Assembly: GCF_001905905.1 (NCBI RefSeq)
Contig: NZ_LIVT01000005.1
Coordinates: 124,001-188,000, forward strand
DNA length: 64,000 bases
Direction: 5' to 3'
DNA from: Streptomyces sp. CB02366
GTDB lineage: Bacteria > Actinomycetota > Actinomycetes > Streptomycetales > Streptomycetaceae
Shown: positions 15,820-23,806 of the stretch, one piece after another
Numbering within the stretch: position 1 is the stretch's first letter
How the letters are laid out: every line of letters starts with the position of its first letter
Translations under genes and position numbers: made by a program
Notes under the pieces: generated by a model
Database searches by the model: none
What the model saw: only the letters and a program-made list of their open reading frames with translations
What the model was told of the DNA's origin: nothing

Positions 15820-16799
15820 AGGGTGCTCCAGTCCTGGTCGGGATAGCGGTGCACGGGCGCCGACACATCGTCGAGCGCCCGGCGGATCTCGTAGGGAAGA
15901 CTAAGCGCCTCCACCGACAAAGCCTCCGTGAGCTGCGCGGCGTTGCGCGCGCCGACGATCGGGGCGGTCACGCCGGGCCGGTCCCGGACCCAGGCGAGCG
16001 CCACCTGGAGCGGGCTCGTCGCCAGGCCGTCCGCCGCCGTCGCCACCGCCTCCACGACCCGGGTCGCCGCCTCGTCGAGGTACGGCTCGACGAACTGGGC
16101 GAGCCGGGACGAAGCGCCCCGCGAGTCGGACGGGGTGCCCCGGCGGTACTTGCCGGTGAGCACACCGCGCCCCAGCGGCGAGGACGGCAGCAGCCCGAGC
16201 CCCAGGTCCAGCGCGGCGGGCAGCACCTCGCGCTCGATGCCCCGCTGGAGCAGCGAGTACTCCATCTGCGTGCTGGCCAGCCGGGTGCGCGCGCCCGGCG
16301 CGGCGAGCTGCCAGGTCGCGGCTTTCGCCAGCTGCCAGCCGCAGAAGTTCGACACGCCCGCGTACCTGACCCGGCCGGAGGAGACCGCCTGGTCCACCGC
16401 CTGGAGCGTCTCCTCCAGAGGGGTCGCCGGATCGAAGGCGTGGATCTGCCACAGGTCCACGTAATCCGTGCCGAGCCGCTCCAGGGACGCGTCCAGGGCG
16501 GCCAGCAGATGCCCGCGCGAGCCGTTGACGCGGCGATAGGGGTCGGGGACGTTGCCCGCCTTCGTGGCGATGACCAGGTCCTGGCGGGGGACCAGGCTGT
16601 CGAGGAGCCGGCCGAGCAGGAACTCGGCCTCGCCGCCGCCGTACACGTCGGCGGTGTCCACCAGGGTGCCGCCCGCGTCCCAGAAGGCTTTCAGCTGGTC
16701 GGCGGCGTCGTGCTCGTCCGTGTCCCGGCTCCAGGTGAGGGTGCCGAGCCCGATTCGGGACACGCGAAGGCCGGTACGGCCGAGATGCCTCTGCTCCAT
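15816..16799 (-). CDS. Aldo/keto reductase
   Basis: A 327-residue NADPH-dependent oxidoreductase with a TIM barrel fold. The catalytic tetrad is visible as Asp and Tyr in VDTADVYGGGEAE, Lys in VIATKAGN and His in DLWQIHAFD. The C-terminal cofactor segment reads PIVGARNAAQL. It starts at ATG 16799 (MEQRHLGRTGLRVSRIGLG), the family-typical N-terminus. A longer upstream frame is ignored. It is translationally coupled by 4-base overlap to the downstream RecD-like gene. The physiological substrate is unknown. Confidence 0.88.
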   Translation of the reverse strand: MEQRHLGRTGLRVSRIGLGTLTWSRDTDEHDAADQLKAFWDAGGTLVDTADVYGGGEAEFLLGRLLDSLVPRQDLVIATKAGNVPDPYRRVNGSRGHLLAALDASLERLGTDYVDLWQIHAFDPATPLEETLQAVDQAVSSGRVRYAGVSNFCGWQLAKAATWQLAAPGARTRLASTQMEYSLLQRGIEREVLPAALDLGLGLLPSSPLGRGVLTGKYRRGTPSDSRGASSRLAQFVEPYLDEAATRVVEAVATAADGLATSPLQVALAWVRDRPGVTAPIVGARNAAQLTEALSVEALSLPYEIRRALDDVSAPVHRYPDQDWSTL

Positions 16800-16912
16800 G
16801 GAGGCTGAGATTACTGGCCGGGGCCCCGGCGGACGGAAGCCTGTGGACAACCCGAGGTCCGCCGGGCCTGCCGCATCGCCGCCGCCCGCGCTAGAGTCCG
16901 GAGAAAGGGACG

Positions 16913-16926
16913 TTACTGATCAGTAA
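16913..16926. promoter_or_regulatory. Perfect palindrome TTACTGATCAGTAA (TetR-type operator candidate)
   Basis: A 14-base perfect palindrome lies 11 bases upstream of the oxidoreductase ATG, immediately ahead of its ribosome site. Its length, symmetry and AT-richness are typical of TetR-family operators. No TetR gene is in the window, so the regulator would act from elsewhere. Confidence 0.55.
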
Positions 16927-16937
16927 GGGGAGCGGTT

Positions 16938-17987
16938 ATGCGGCTCGGCATCAATCTCGGTTACTGGGGCGCCGGCATGGACGGCGACAACCTCGCCGTC
17001 GCGCAGGAGGCCGACCGGCTCGGTTACGACGTCTGCTGGGCGGCCGAGGCGTACGGATCCGACGCCCCGACCGTGCTGACCTGGGTCGCGGCCCAGACCG
17101 AGTCGATCGACGTCGGCTCCGCGATCATGCAGATCCCGGCCCGGCAGCCCACCATGACGGCGATGACCGCCGCGACCCTCGACTCGCTCTCCGGAGGCCG
17201 CTTCCGCCTGGGCCTCGGCGTCTCGGGCCCGCAGGTCTCCGAGGGCTGGTACGGCGTGAAGTTCGACAAGCCGCTGGCCCGCACCCGCGAGTACGTGGAG
17301 ATCGTCCGCAAGGCGATGACCCGGGAGCGCCTGTCGTTCGAGGGGGCGCACTGGACGCTGCCGCTGCCCGGCGGCCCGGGCAAGCCGATCAAGCTCACCG
17401 TGCACCCCCAGCGCGAGCACATCCCGCTCTACATCGCCGCGATCGGGCCCAAGAACCTGGAGCAGACCGGTGAGATCGCCGACGGCGCCCTGCTGATCTT
17501 CCCCTCCGCCGAGCACCTGGAGGAGACCGCGATCCAGCCGTTGCGCGCGGGCCGCGAGAAGGCCGGCAAGACGATGGAGGGCTTCGACGTCAGCCCGACG
17601 CTGCCGCTCGCGGTCGGTGACGACGTGACCGGCCTCGCCGACATGTTCCGCCCCTACACCGCGCTGTACGTCGGCGGGATGGGCAGCCGCAAGCAGAACT
17701 TCTACAACCAGCTCGCCCAGCGCATGGGGTACGAGAAGGAGGCCGCGGAGATCCAGGACAAGTACCTGGACGGGGACAAGGCGGGGGCCGCCGCCGCCGT
17801 GCCGCACCGGCTGATCGACCAGACCGCGCTGCTCGGCCCCGTCGAGCGGATCGCGGAGCGGATGCAGGCGTACGCCGCCGCCGGGGTCACCACGCTGAAC
17901 CTCGCCCCGGCCGGATTCACCCTGGACGAGCGGATCACCGCCCTGCGCGCCGGCACGGACGCGCTGGAGCGCTCCGGACTCGCCTGA
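16938..17987 (+). CDS. LLM-class F420-dependent oxidoreductase
   Basis: A 349-residue bacterial-luciferase-like monooxygenase fold protein. The N-terminus MRLGINLGYWGAGMDGDN and SGGRFRLGLGVSGPQVSEGWYGV, with LYIAAIGPKNLEQTGEIADG, are typical of the F420-binding subgroup that includes glucose-6-phosphate dehydrogenase and mer-type reductases. F420 use is inferred from the family; FMN is possible. Substrate is unknown. The gene is monocistronic, with a terminator behind it and a striking palindrome at its ribosome site suggesting tight repression. Confidence 0.85.
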   Translation: MRLGINLGYWGAGMDGDNLAVAQEADRLGYDVCWAAEAYGSDAPTVLTWVAAQTESIDVGSAIMQIPARQPTMTAMTAATLDSLSGGRFRLGLGVSGPQVSEGWYGVKFDKPLARTREYVEIVRKAMTRERLSFEGAHWTLPLPGGPGKPIKLTVHPQREHIPLYIAAIGPKNLEQTGEIADGALLIFPSAEHLEETAIQPLRAGREKAGKTMEGFDVSPTLPLAVGDDVTGLADMFRPYTALYVGGMGSRKQNFYNQLAQRMGYEKEAAEIQDKYLDGDKAGAAAAVPHRLIDQTALLGPVERIAERMQAYAAAGVTTLNLAPAGFTLDERITALRAGTDALERSGLA

Positions 17988-18005
17988 CCCTCCTGGCGCA
18001 GCACT

Positions 18006-18048
18006 ACGGCCGTGGTGGGGGCTCGGGGTCCCTCCCCGCCACGGCCGT
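18006..18048 (+). terminator. Terminator after the F420-type oxidoreductase
   Basis: Arms of 15 bases (18006-18020 and 18034-18048) pair with one wobble position around a 13-base loop, 18 bases after the stop codon. Confidence 0.65.
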
Positions 18049-18211
18049 CACCAGGAACAACGCGCCGCGCGCCCCGGGGTTACGGCGTGGCGGCGCGCCC
18101 GTGCGGGACCGCTGCGGTTGCCGACCGCCCGGACACGCCTTTGACTCTCTGTGCGGACCACCGCGGCGCGCACCTCGGCTCCGCGGGCTCACGGGTACGG
18201 AGGCAGCAGCC

Positions 18212-19000
18212 ATGCTCTCAGCGCAGACCCTGTTCCAGGAGATCCTGGACAACGACGAGTCCTACCGGCTCTTCTGCTCCATCGCCGCGAGCGGAGAGGC
18301 CCAGGGCGGCTGGGAGAACGCCCGGATCGCCGCCCTCGTCCCGGAGAGCAGCCGCGACCTGGCGCCCAAGATCGTCCGGCACGGCGCCGACGAGGACAAG
18401 CACGGCCGGATCTTCAACGCCCTGCTGAGGAAGCGCGGGCTGCCGCCGGTCGAGGTCCCGCCGGAGACCGACTACACGATGCTCCTGGAGCGGGAGGGCA
18501 TCGGCCTCGCCCATTCCCGGCTGCGGGGCGAGGAACGGCTCACCGAGCGCGACGTCATCACCTATCTGGCCCACAGCCGCGTCACCGAGCAGCGCGCCTC
18601 GGAGCAGATGCGCCTGCTGCGCCGGTACTTCGCCGATCACCCAGACATCGGGCGGGCGGTGAAGATGATCTCCCACGACGAGGACGACCACCTCGCCTAC
18701 TGCCACGAGGAACTGCTCCGTCTCGCCCGCGCAGGACACGGCCGGACCATCCAGCGGACCATGCGCGAGTGCGCGCTGGCCGAGATCCGCGTCTACCGCG
18801 ACGTCAGCCTCGCGGTGATGGCCCACATGGGCCGGGTACTGGGCTGGTCGCGTCCGAAGGCCGCCGTGCTCGCCGCGGGCATCCACGCGGTGTACGCGTA
18901 CGAGCGCCTGGTCGGCTGGCGGCGCATGGTGCGCCTGGAGACGCCTCGGCGGCGCGACGCGCTGAGCGCCCCCGCCGCACCGGAACACGAATACGCCTGA
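18212..19000 (+). CDS. Ferritin-like diiron family protein
   Basis: A 262-residue all-helical protein starting at ATG 18212 behind GGAGG. Carboxylate and His ligands appear with ferritin-like spacing: GEAQGGWENARI, HGADEDKHGRIFNALL, SRVTEQRASEQMRLL and SHDEDDHLAYCHEELL. These suggest a diiron site as in rubrerythrin-like or AurF-like proteins. The C-terminal part adds basic helices (YERLVGWRRMVRLE). The role could be iron or peroxide handling or an oxygenase. I cannot choose between these. It is flanked by CorA in convergent orientation. Confidence 0.75.
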   Translation: MLSAQTLFQEILDNDESYRLFCSIAASGEAQGGWENARIAALVPESSRDLAPKIVRHGADEDKHGRIFNALLRKRGLPPVEVPPETDYTMLLEREGIGLAHSRLRGEERLTERDVITYLAHSRVTEQRASEQMRLLRRYFADHPDIGRAVKMISHDEDDHLAYCHEELLRLARAGHGRTIQRTMRECALAEIRVYRDVSLAVMAHMGRVLGWSRPKAAVLAAGIHAVYAYERLVGWRRMVRLETPRRRDALSAPAAPEHEYA

Positions 19001-19104
19001 GGCCGGCCGCCCCGCCCCTCCGGACGCCCGGCGAACGCGGACGCCCTGAACGCGCCGGGCCGACGGACTCGCGGACCTGCGGACTCGCGGGCGCCCCGGC
19101 GCCC

Positions 19105-20100
19105 TCAGAGCCAGCCGCGCCGCTTGAACAGCCGGTGCAGGCCGACCACGGCCACGCCCATCAGGCCGACCACCGCCGGATAGGTCCACGGCCAGTGCAG
19201 CTCCGGCATGTGGTCGAAGTTCATGCCGTAGACGCCCGCCACCATCGTCGGGACGGCGGCCATGGCCGCCCAGGCGGAGATCTTGCGCATGTCGTCGTTC
19301 TGCCGCACTCCCATCTGCGCCAGATGCGCCGACAGGATGTCCGAGAGCAGCCGGTCCAGCCCCTCCACCTGCTCGTTGGCGCGCGTCAGGTGGTCGGCGA
19401 CGTCCCGGAAGAACGGCTGCGCGTCCTCGTGGACGAACGGCACGCCCGCCCCCGCGAGGCGCGTCATCGGCCCCGTCAGCGGACCGGCCGCCCGGCGGAA
19501 CTCCAGCACCTGCCGCTTGAAGGTGTAGATCCGGGCGGCGGTGTTCTTCGAGTCGCCCGAGCCGGACGGCGCGAAGACCTCCGTCTCCAGCTCCTCCAGG
19601 TCCACCTGGAGCTCCCCGGCCACGTCCAGGTAGTGGTCCACGACCGCGTCGCTGACCGCGTACAGCACCGAGGTCGGCCCGTGCTTGAGCACCTCGGGCT
19701 CGGCCTCCAGGCGGCGGCGCACGGCCGCCAGCGGAGCGCCCTCGCCGTGCCGGACCGTCACCACGAACGCGTCGCCTATGAAGACCATCAGCTCGTCGGC
19801 GCTGACCGCGTCGCTCTCCGGCTCGTAGACGACCGGCTTGAGCACCGCGAACAGCGAGTCGTCGTACACCTCCAGCTTGGGCCGCTGGTGCGCCCGCAGC
19901 GCGTCCTCCACGGCCAGCGGATGCAGCCCGAACTCCGCCCGGACCAGGTCGAACTCCGCCTCCGTGGGCTCGTGCAGCCCGATCCACAGGAAGGCGTCGT
20001 GCGAGGCCCGCGCCTCGTCCAGGGCGTCGGAGAAGTCTTCGGGCCGGTCGGTGCGGCGCCCGTCCCGGTAAATGGCACAGTCCACGATCACGGCGGGCAT
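19105..20100 (-). CDS. corA: CorA-type magnesium/cobalt transporter
   Basis: A 331-residue divalent metal channel subunit. A large cytoplasmic alpha/beta N-domain (FLWIGLHEPTEAEFDLV; RPKLEVYDDSLFAVLKPV) leads into a long stalk helix. Two C-terminal membrane helices carry the signature YGMNFDHMPEL between them, the GMN selectivity motif. It ends in a positively charged tail (FKRRGWL) near the inner membrane face. It should form a pentamer gated by intracellular Mg. It starts 55 bases from the divergent phosphatase gene. Confidence 0.93.
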   Translation of the reverse strand: MPAVIVDCAIYRDGRRTDRPEDFSDALDEARASHDAFLWIGLHEPTEAEFDLVRAEFGLHPLAVEDALRAHQRPKLEVYDDSLFAVLKPVVYEPESDAVSADELMVFIGDAFVVTVRHGEGAPLAAVRRRLEAEPEVLKHGPTSVLYAVSDAVVDHYLDVAGELQVDLEELETEVFAPSGSGDSKNTAARIYTFKRQVLEFRRAAGPLTGPMTRLAGAGVPFVHEDAQPFFRDVADHLTRANEQVEGLDRLLSDILSAHLAQMGVRQNDDMRKISAWAAMAAVPTMVAGVYGMNFDHMPELHWPWTYPAVVGLMGVAVVGLHRLFKRRGWL

Positions 20101-20155
20101 TCTTCCCCGTGAACCCGTCTCTACGCACCTTCACCGGCCCTCTACGCTGGCGGGT

Positions 20156-20878
20156 ATGCCCACGCTGATCCTCGTACGCCACGGACGCTCCACCGCCAAC
20201 ACCGCCGGAGTGCTCGCGGGCCGCACCCCCGGCGTCAGCCTCGACGAACGCGGCGCCGAACAGGCCGCGGCCCTCCCCGCCCGGCTTTCCGCCCTCTCTC
20301 CGGTCCTCGCCGTCAGCAGCCCGCTGGAGCGCTGCCGCCAGACGCTCCAGCCGCTCCTCGACGCCCGCCCGGGGCTGCCGCTGCACATCGAGGACCGGAT
20401 CAGCGAGTGCGACTACGGCCACTGGTCGGGGCGGAAACTGGCCGAACTCGCCGACGAGCCCCTGATGTCCGTCGTCCAGCAGCACCCCTCCGCCGCGGCC
20501 TTCCCCGGCGGCGAGTCCATGCGCGCGATGCAGGCCCGCGCCGTCGACGCCGTACGCGACTGGAACGAGCGCGTCGAGACCGGGCACGGCGAGGACGCCG
20601 TGTACGTCATGTGCTCGCACGGCGACATCATCAAGTCCCTGGTGGCCGACGCGCTGGGCATGCACCTGGACCTCTTCCAGCGCGTCCACGCCGACCCCTG
20701 CTCGGTCACCGCGATCCGCTACACCCGGCTGCGCCCCTTCCTCCTGCGGCTCGGCGACACCGGCGACCTGACCGCCCTGGCCCCGCGCGAGAACCCGGTC
20801 GGGGCGGACGCCGCGGCCTCCCCCTCCGGCGACGGCGCGGCGGCGGCGACGGTCGGGGGCGGCGCGGGCGCGCCGTGA
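20156..20878 (+). CDS. Histidine phosphatase family protein (phosphoglycerate mutase-like)
   Basis: A 240-residue phosphatase of the PGAM/histidine phosphatase clan, with the catalytic LVRHGRSTAN (phosphohistidine at His9), the general acid in ISECDYGHWSGRKL and the second His in VMCSHGDIIKSL. The C-terminal 35 residues are a Gly/Ala tail. It opens a co-directional cluster with DUF3090, SCO1664-family and mshC genes. From memory the same order is kept in mycobacteria (Rv2135c, Rv2134c, Rv2133c, mshC). That conserved link suggests a phosphatase role tied to mycothiol or inositol phosphate metabolism. This is inference. Confidence 0.85.
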   Translation: MPTLILVRHGRSTANTAGVLAGRTPGVSLDERGAEQAAALPARLSALSPVLAVSSPLERCRQTLQPLLDARPGLPLHIEDRISECDYGHWSGRKLAELADEPLMSVVQQHPSAAAFPGGESMRAMQARAVDAVRDWNERVETGHGEDAVYVMCSHGDIIKSLVADALGMHLDLFQRVHADPCSVTAIRYTRLRPFLLRLGDTGDLTALAPRENPVGADAAASPSGDGAAAATVGGGAGAP

Positions 20879-20948
20879 TCGCTCCGGGCAGTAGGGTGGA
20901 CGCGCCGTAGCGCCGCCCCACCACCATCGAAGCTCAAGGGAGCAGGAC

Positions 20949-21539
20949 GTGTCCCGTCAGGTGTTCCTCTACGACCCGCCGGACCGGTTCGTGGCCGGTA
21001 CGGTCGGGTTGCCTGGCCGTCGTACGTTTTTCCTGCAGGCCTCCGCACAGGGCCGGGTCACCAGCGTGGCGCTGGAGAAGACCCAGGTCGCCGCGCTCGC
21101 CGAGCGGGTCGACGAACTGCTCGACGAGGTCGTGCGCCGTACCGGGGGCAGCTCCCCGGTGCCCGCCGTGGCCCCCGCCGACGTCGCCGACACCGCGCCG
21201 CTCGACGTCCCCGTCGAAGAGGAGTTCCGGGTCGGCACCATGGCCCTGGCCTGGGACGGCGAGGAGCAGCGCATGATCATCGAGGCGCAGGCCCTCGTCG
21301 AGCTCGACGCCGACTCCGAGGACGACCTCGCGGAGGCCGAGGAGAAACTCCTCCAGGACGAGGAGAACGGCCCGCCGATGCTCCGTGTCCGGCTCAGCGG
21401 CGCCCAGGCCCGCGCCTTCGCCAAGCGCGCCCTGGACGTCGTCAACGCCGGCCGCCCGCCGTGCCCCCTGTGCAGCCTGCCGCTCGATCCGGAAGGACAT
21501 GTATGCCCGCGCCAGAACGGATACCGTCGCGGAGCCTGA
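20949..21539 (+). CDS. DUF3090 family protein
   Basis: A 196-residue soluble protein starting at GTG 20949. Conserved features are SRQVFLYDPPDRFVAGTVG at the N-terminus, GRRTFFLQA, an acidic middle (DADSEDDLAEAEEKLL) and a C-terminal zinc-ribbon-like CPLCSLPLDPEGHVCPR. This matches the actinobacterial DUF3090 family, whose function is unknown. It overlaps the next gene by 37 bases, so the two are tightly co-expressed and perhaps form a complex. Confidence 0.85.
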   Translation: MSRQVFLYDPPDRFVAGTVGLPGRRTFFLQASAQGRVTSVALEKTQVAALAERVDELLDEVVRRTGGSSPVPAVAPADVADTAPLDVPVEEEFRVGTMALAWDGEEQRMIIEAQALVELDADSEDDLAEAEEKLLQDEENGPPMLRVRLSGAQARAFAKRALDVVNAGRPPCPLCSLPLDPEGHVCPRQNGYRRGA

Positions 21540-22342
21540 CCGACCCCGAGCTGCTCACCCTGCTCTCCGAGGGCACGCTCACCGTCCTCGGGCAGGTCGG
21601 CGGGGCGTCCAACGCGGTGCTGCACTGCACGGTGGAGTACGGAGGTGAGGAGCGCGCCTGCGCCTACAAGCCGGTCGCGGGGGAGCAGCCGCTCTGGGAC
21701 TTCCCCGACGGGACCCTCGCCCAGCGGGAGGTGGCGGCGTACGAGATCTCCCGGGCGACCGGCTGGGACCTGGTGCCGCCGACCGTGCTGCGGGAGGGAC
21801 CGTACGGGCCGGGCATGTGCCAGCTCTGGATCGAGGGCCCCGCGTCCGACGAGGATGCGCCCTCCTTGCTGGCGCTCGTCGAGGGCGAGGAGCCGGGCGA
21901 GGGCTGGAAGGCCGTGGGCTTCGCGGACGTGGGGGAGGGGAAGACCGCGCTGCTGGTCCACGCGGACGACCCCCGGCTGCGCCGGCTCGCCGTGCTGGAC
22001 GCGGTCATCAACAACGGCGACCGCAAGGGCGGGCATCTGCTGCCCGCGCCCGGCGGACGGCTCTTCGGCATCGACCACGGGGTCACCTTCAACGCCGACG
22101 ACAAGCTGCGGACCCTGCTCTGGGGGTGGGCCGGCGAGCCGCTGACCGAAGAAGCCCGCCAGGTCCTGGACCGGCTCGCCGCCGAGCTGGGGCCGGGGGC
22201 CGCCCTCGCCACCCGGATGGCCGAACTCATCACCCCGGCCGAGCTGGAGGCCCTGCGCGAGCGGGTCGCGGGGCTGGTCGGCGGCGGCGTGCACCCGCGG
22301 CCGAGCGGCCGGTGGCCGCCCATCCCCTGGCCGCCCGTCTAG
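21503..22342 (+). CDS. SCO1664 family protein, PI3/4-kinase-like fold
   Basis: A 279-residue protein of the SCO1664 family (TIGR03843 as I recall). The ATG at 21503 lies behind GGAAGGA inside the end of the DUF3090 gene. Kinase-like landmarks are CAYKPVAGEQPLWDFPDGTL (nucleotide-binding lysine), the loop DAVINNGDRKGGHLL (residues 166-180, with Asp173 in the N-x-DR position) and the metal-binding FGIDHGVTF (Asp191). This resembles phosphatidylinositol 3/4-kinase and HipA-type folds. The substrate is unknown. Its steady partnership with a phosphatase, DUF3090 and mshC hints at inositol-linked chemistry. Confidence 0.8.
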   Translation: MPAPERIPSRSLTDPELLTLLSEGTLTVLGQVGGASNAVLHCTVEYGGEERACAYKPVAGEQPLWDFPDGTLAQREVAAYEISRATGWDLVPPTVLREGPYGPGMCQLWIEGPASDEDAPSLLALVEGEEPGEGWKAVGFADVGEGKTALLVHADDPRLRRLAVLDAVINNGDRKGGHLLPAPGGRLFGIDHGVTFNADDKLRTLLWGWAGEPLTEEARQVLDRLAAELGPGAALATRMAELITPAELEALRERVAGLVGGGVHPRPSGRWPPIPWPPV

Positions 22343-22453
22343 GGTCTGTCGTCGGACTGCCGCCTCGTGCCGGAGTTCCCGCGAGGGGGCCTCTTCGGAC
22401 AGGATGACGGATCCGGTTCGTATCCGGAAGCATCGTCCGGTTACGCTCATGGC

Positions 22454-23683
22454 ATGCATGCCTGGCCCGCTTCTGAGGTCCCCGCCCTGCCCGGCAAGGG
22501 CCGCGACCTTCGGATCCACGACACCGCGACCGGCGGACGGATCACCCTTGACCCCGGTCCCGTCGCCCGCATCTACGTCTGCGGCATCACGCCGTACGAC
22601 GCGACCCACATGGGTCATGCGGCGACCTACAACGCGTTCGACCTGGTTCAGCGCGTGTGGCTCGACACCAAGCGGCAGGTCCACTACGTCCAGAACGTGA
22701 CCGACGTGGACGACCCGCTGCTGGAGCGGGCCGTGCGCGACGGTCAGGACTGGACCGAGCTGGCGGAGCGCGAAACCGCCCTCTTCCGCGAGGACATGAC
22801 CGCCCTGCGGATGCTGCCCCCCCGGCACTACGTCGGAGCGGTCGAGGCGATACCGGGCATCGTGCCCCTCGTCGAACGCCTCCGGGACGCGGGCGCCGCC
22901 TACGACCTGGACGGCGACGTCTACTTCTCCGTCGACGCCGACCCGCACTTCGGCGAGGTCGCCGGTCTGGACGCCGGGGCGATGCGGCTGCTCTCCGCCG
23001 AACGCGGCGGCGACCCCGAGCGCCCCGGCAAGAAGAACCCCCTCGACCCGATGCTCTGGATGGCCGCCCGCCCGGGTGAGCCGAGCTGGGACGGGGCCTC
23101 CCTGGGCGAGGGCCGCCCCGGCTGGCACATCGAGTGCGTCGCCATCGCGCTCGACCACCTCGGCATGGGCTTCGACATCCAGGGCGGCGGTTCCGACCTC
23201 GCCTTCCCCCACCACGAGATGGGCGCCTCGCACGCCCAGGCGCTGACCGGCGAGCACCCGTTCGCCCGGGCGTACGTCCACGCGGGCATGGTCGCCCTGG
23301 ACGGCGAGAAGATGTCCAAGTCGCGCGGCAACCTGGTCTTCGTCTCGGCGCTGCGCCGCCAGGGCGTGGACCCGGCGGCCATCCGGCTCTCCCTCCTCTC
23401 CCGCCATTACCGCTCCGACTGGGAGTGGACCGACCAGGTGCTGGCCGACGCCGTCGAGCGCCTCGCGCGCTGGCGGGCCGCCGTCTCGCGCCCCGACGGC
23501 CCGTCCGCCGACGCGCTGGTCGAGGAGGTCCGCGAGGCCCTCGCGGACGATCTGGACAGCCCCGCCGCCCTGGCCGCGGTGGACCGCTGGGCTGCGCTCC
23601 AGGGCGCGGAGGGCGGTACGGACGAGGGCGCGCCCGGCCTCGTCTCGCGTACGGTCGACGCCCTGCTGGGGGTCGCTCTGTAG
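22454..23683 (+). CDS. mshC: Cysteine--GlcN-inositol ligase (mycothiol synthesis)
   Basis: A 409-residue ATP-dependent ligase that joins cysteine to GlcN-Ins, the penultimate step of mycothiol synthesis. It is a cysteinyl-tRNA synthetase paralogue lacking the anticodon domain. Class I signatures are YVCGITPYDATHMGHA (zinc ligand Cys43 and the HIGH equivalent) and KMSKS at residues 286-290. Zinc ligands recur in WHIECVAIAL and FPHHEMGASH. Its length matches known MshC. No clear ribosome site precedes the ATG at 22454. It ends in a T-tailed terminator. Confidence 0.95.
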   Translation: MHAWPASEVPALPGKGRDLRIHDTATGGRITLDPGPVARIYVCGITPYDATHMGHAATYNAFDLVQRVWLDTKRQVHYVQNVTDVDDPLLERAVRDGQDWTELAERETALFREDMTALRMLPPRHYVGAVEAIPGIVPLVERLRDAGAAYDLDGDVYFSVDADPHFGEVAGLDAGAMRLLSAERGGDPERPGKKNPLDPMLWMAARPGEPSWDGASLGEGRPGWHIECVAIALDHLGMGFDIQGGGSDLAFPHHEMGASHAQALTGEHPFARAYVHAGMVALDGEKMSKSRGNLVFVSALRRQGVDPAAIRLSLLSRHYRSDWEWTDQVLADAVERLARWRAAVSRPDGPSADALVEEVREALADDLDSPAALAAVDRWAALQGAEGGTDEGAPGLVSRTVDALLGVAL

Positions 23684-23722
23684 CACGGCGAGCGGCCTTC
23701 GCCGCTCGATCCGACCACCCGG

Positions 23723-23766
23723 ACCGGCCCTGAACTTCCGCACGAAGTTCGGGCCGGTTCCTTTTT
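23723..23766 (+). terminator. Rho-independent terminator after mshC
   Basis: The stem ACCGGCCCTGAACTTC pairs with GAAGTTCGGGCCGGT (23744-23758) with one bulged T. It is followed by TTCCTTTTT. This is one of the few terminators in the window with a true T tract. Confidence 0.85.
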
Positions 23767-23806
23767 GCCCATGGTCAGCTGCTCGAAGTTGCGCTAAAAG
23801 CTCTCT

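Noticed and set aside
18004..18252. Minus-strand frame of 82 codons before the ferritin-like gene
   Set aside because: It overlaps a terminator and the start of the ferritin-like gene. Its product is Arg/Pro/Ser-rich without any recognisable feature.
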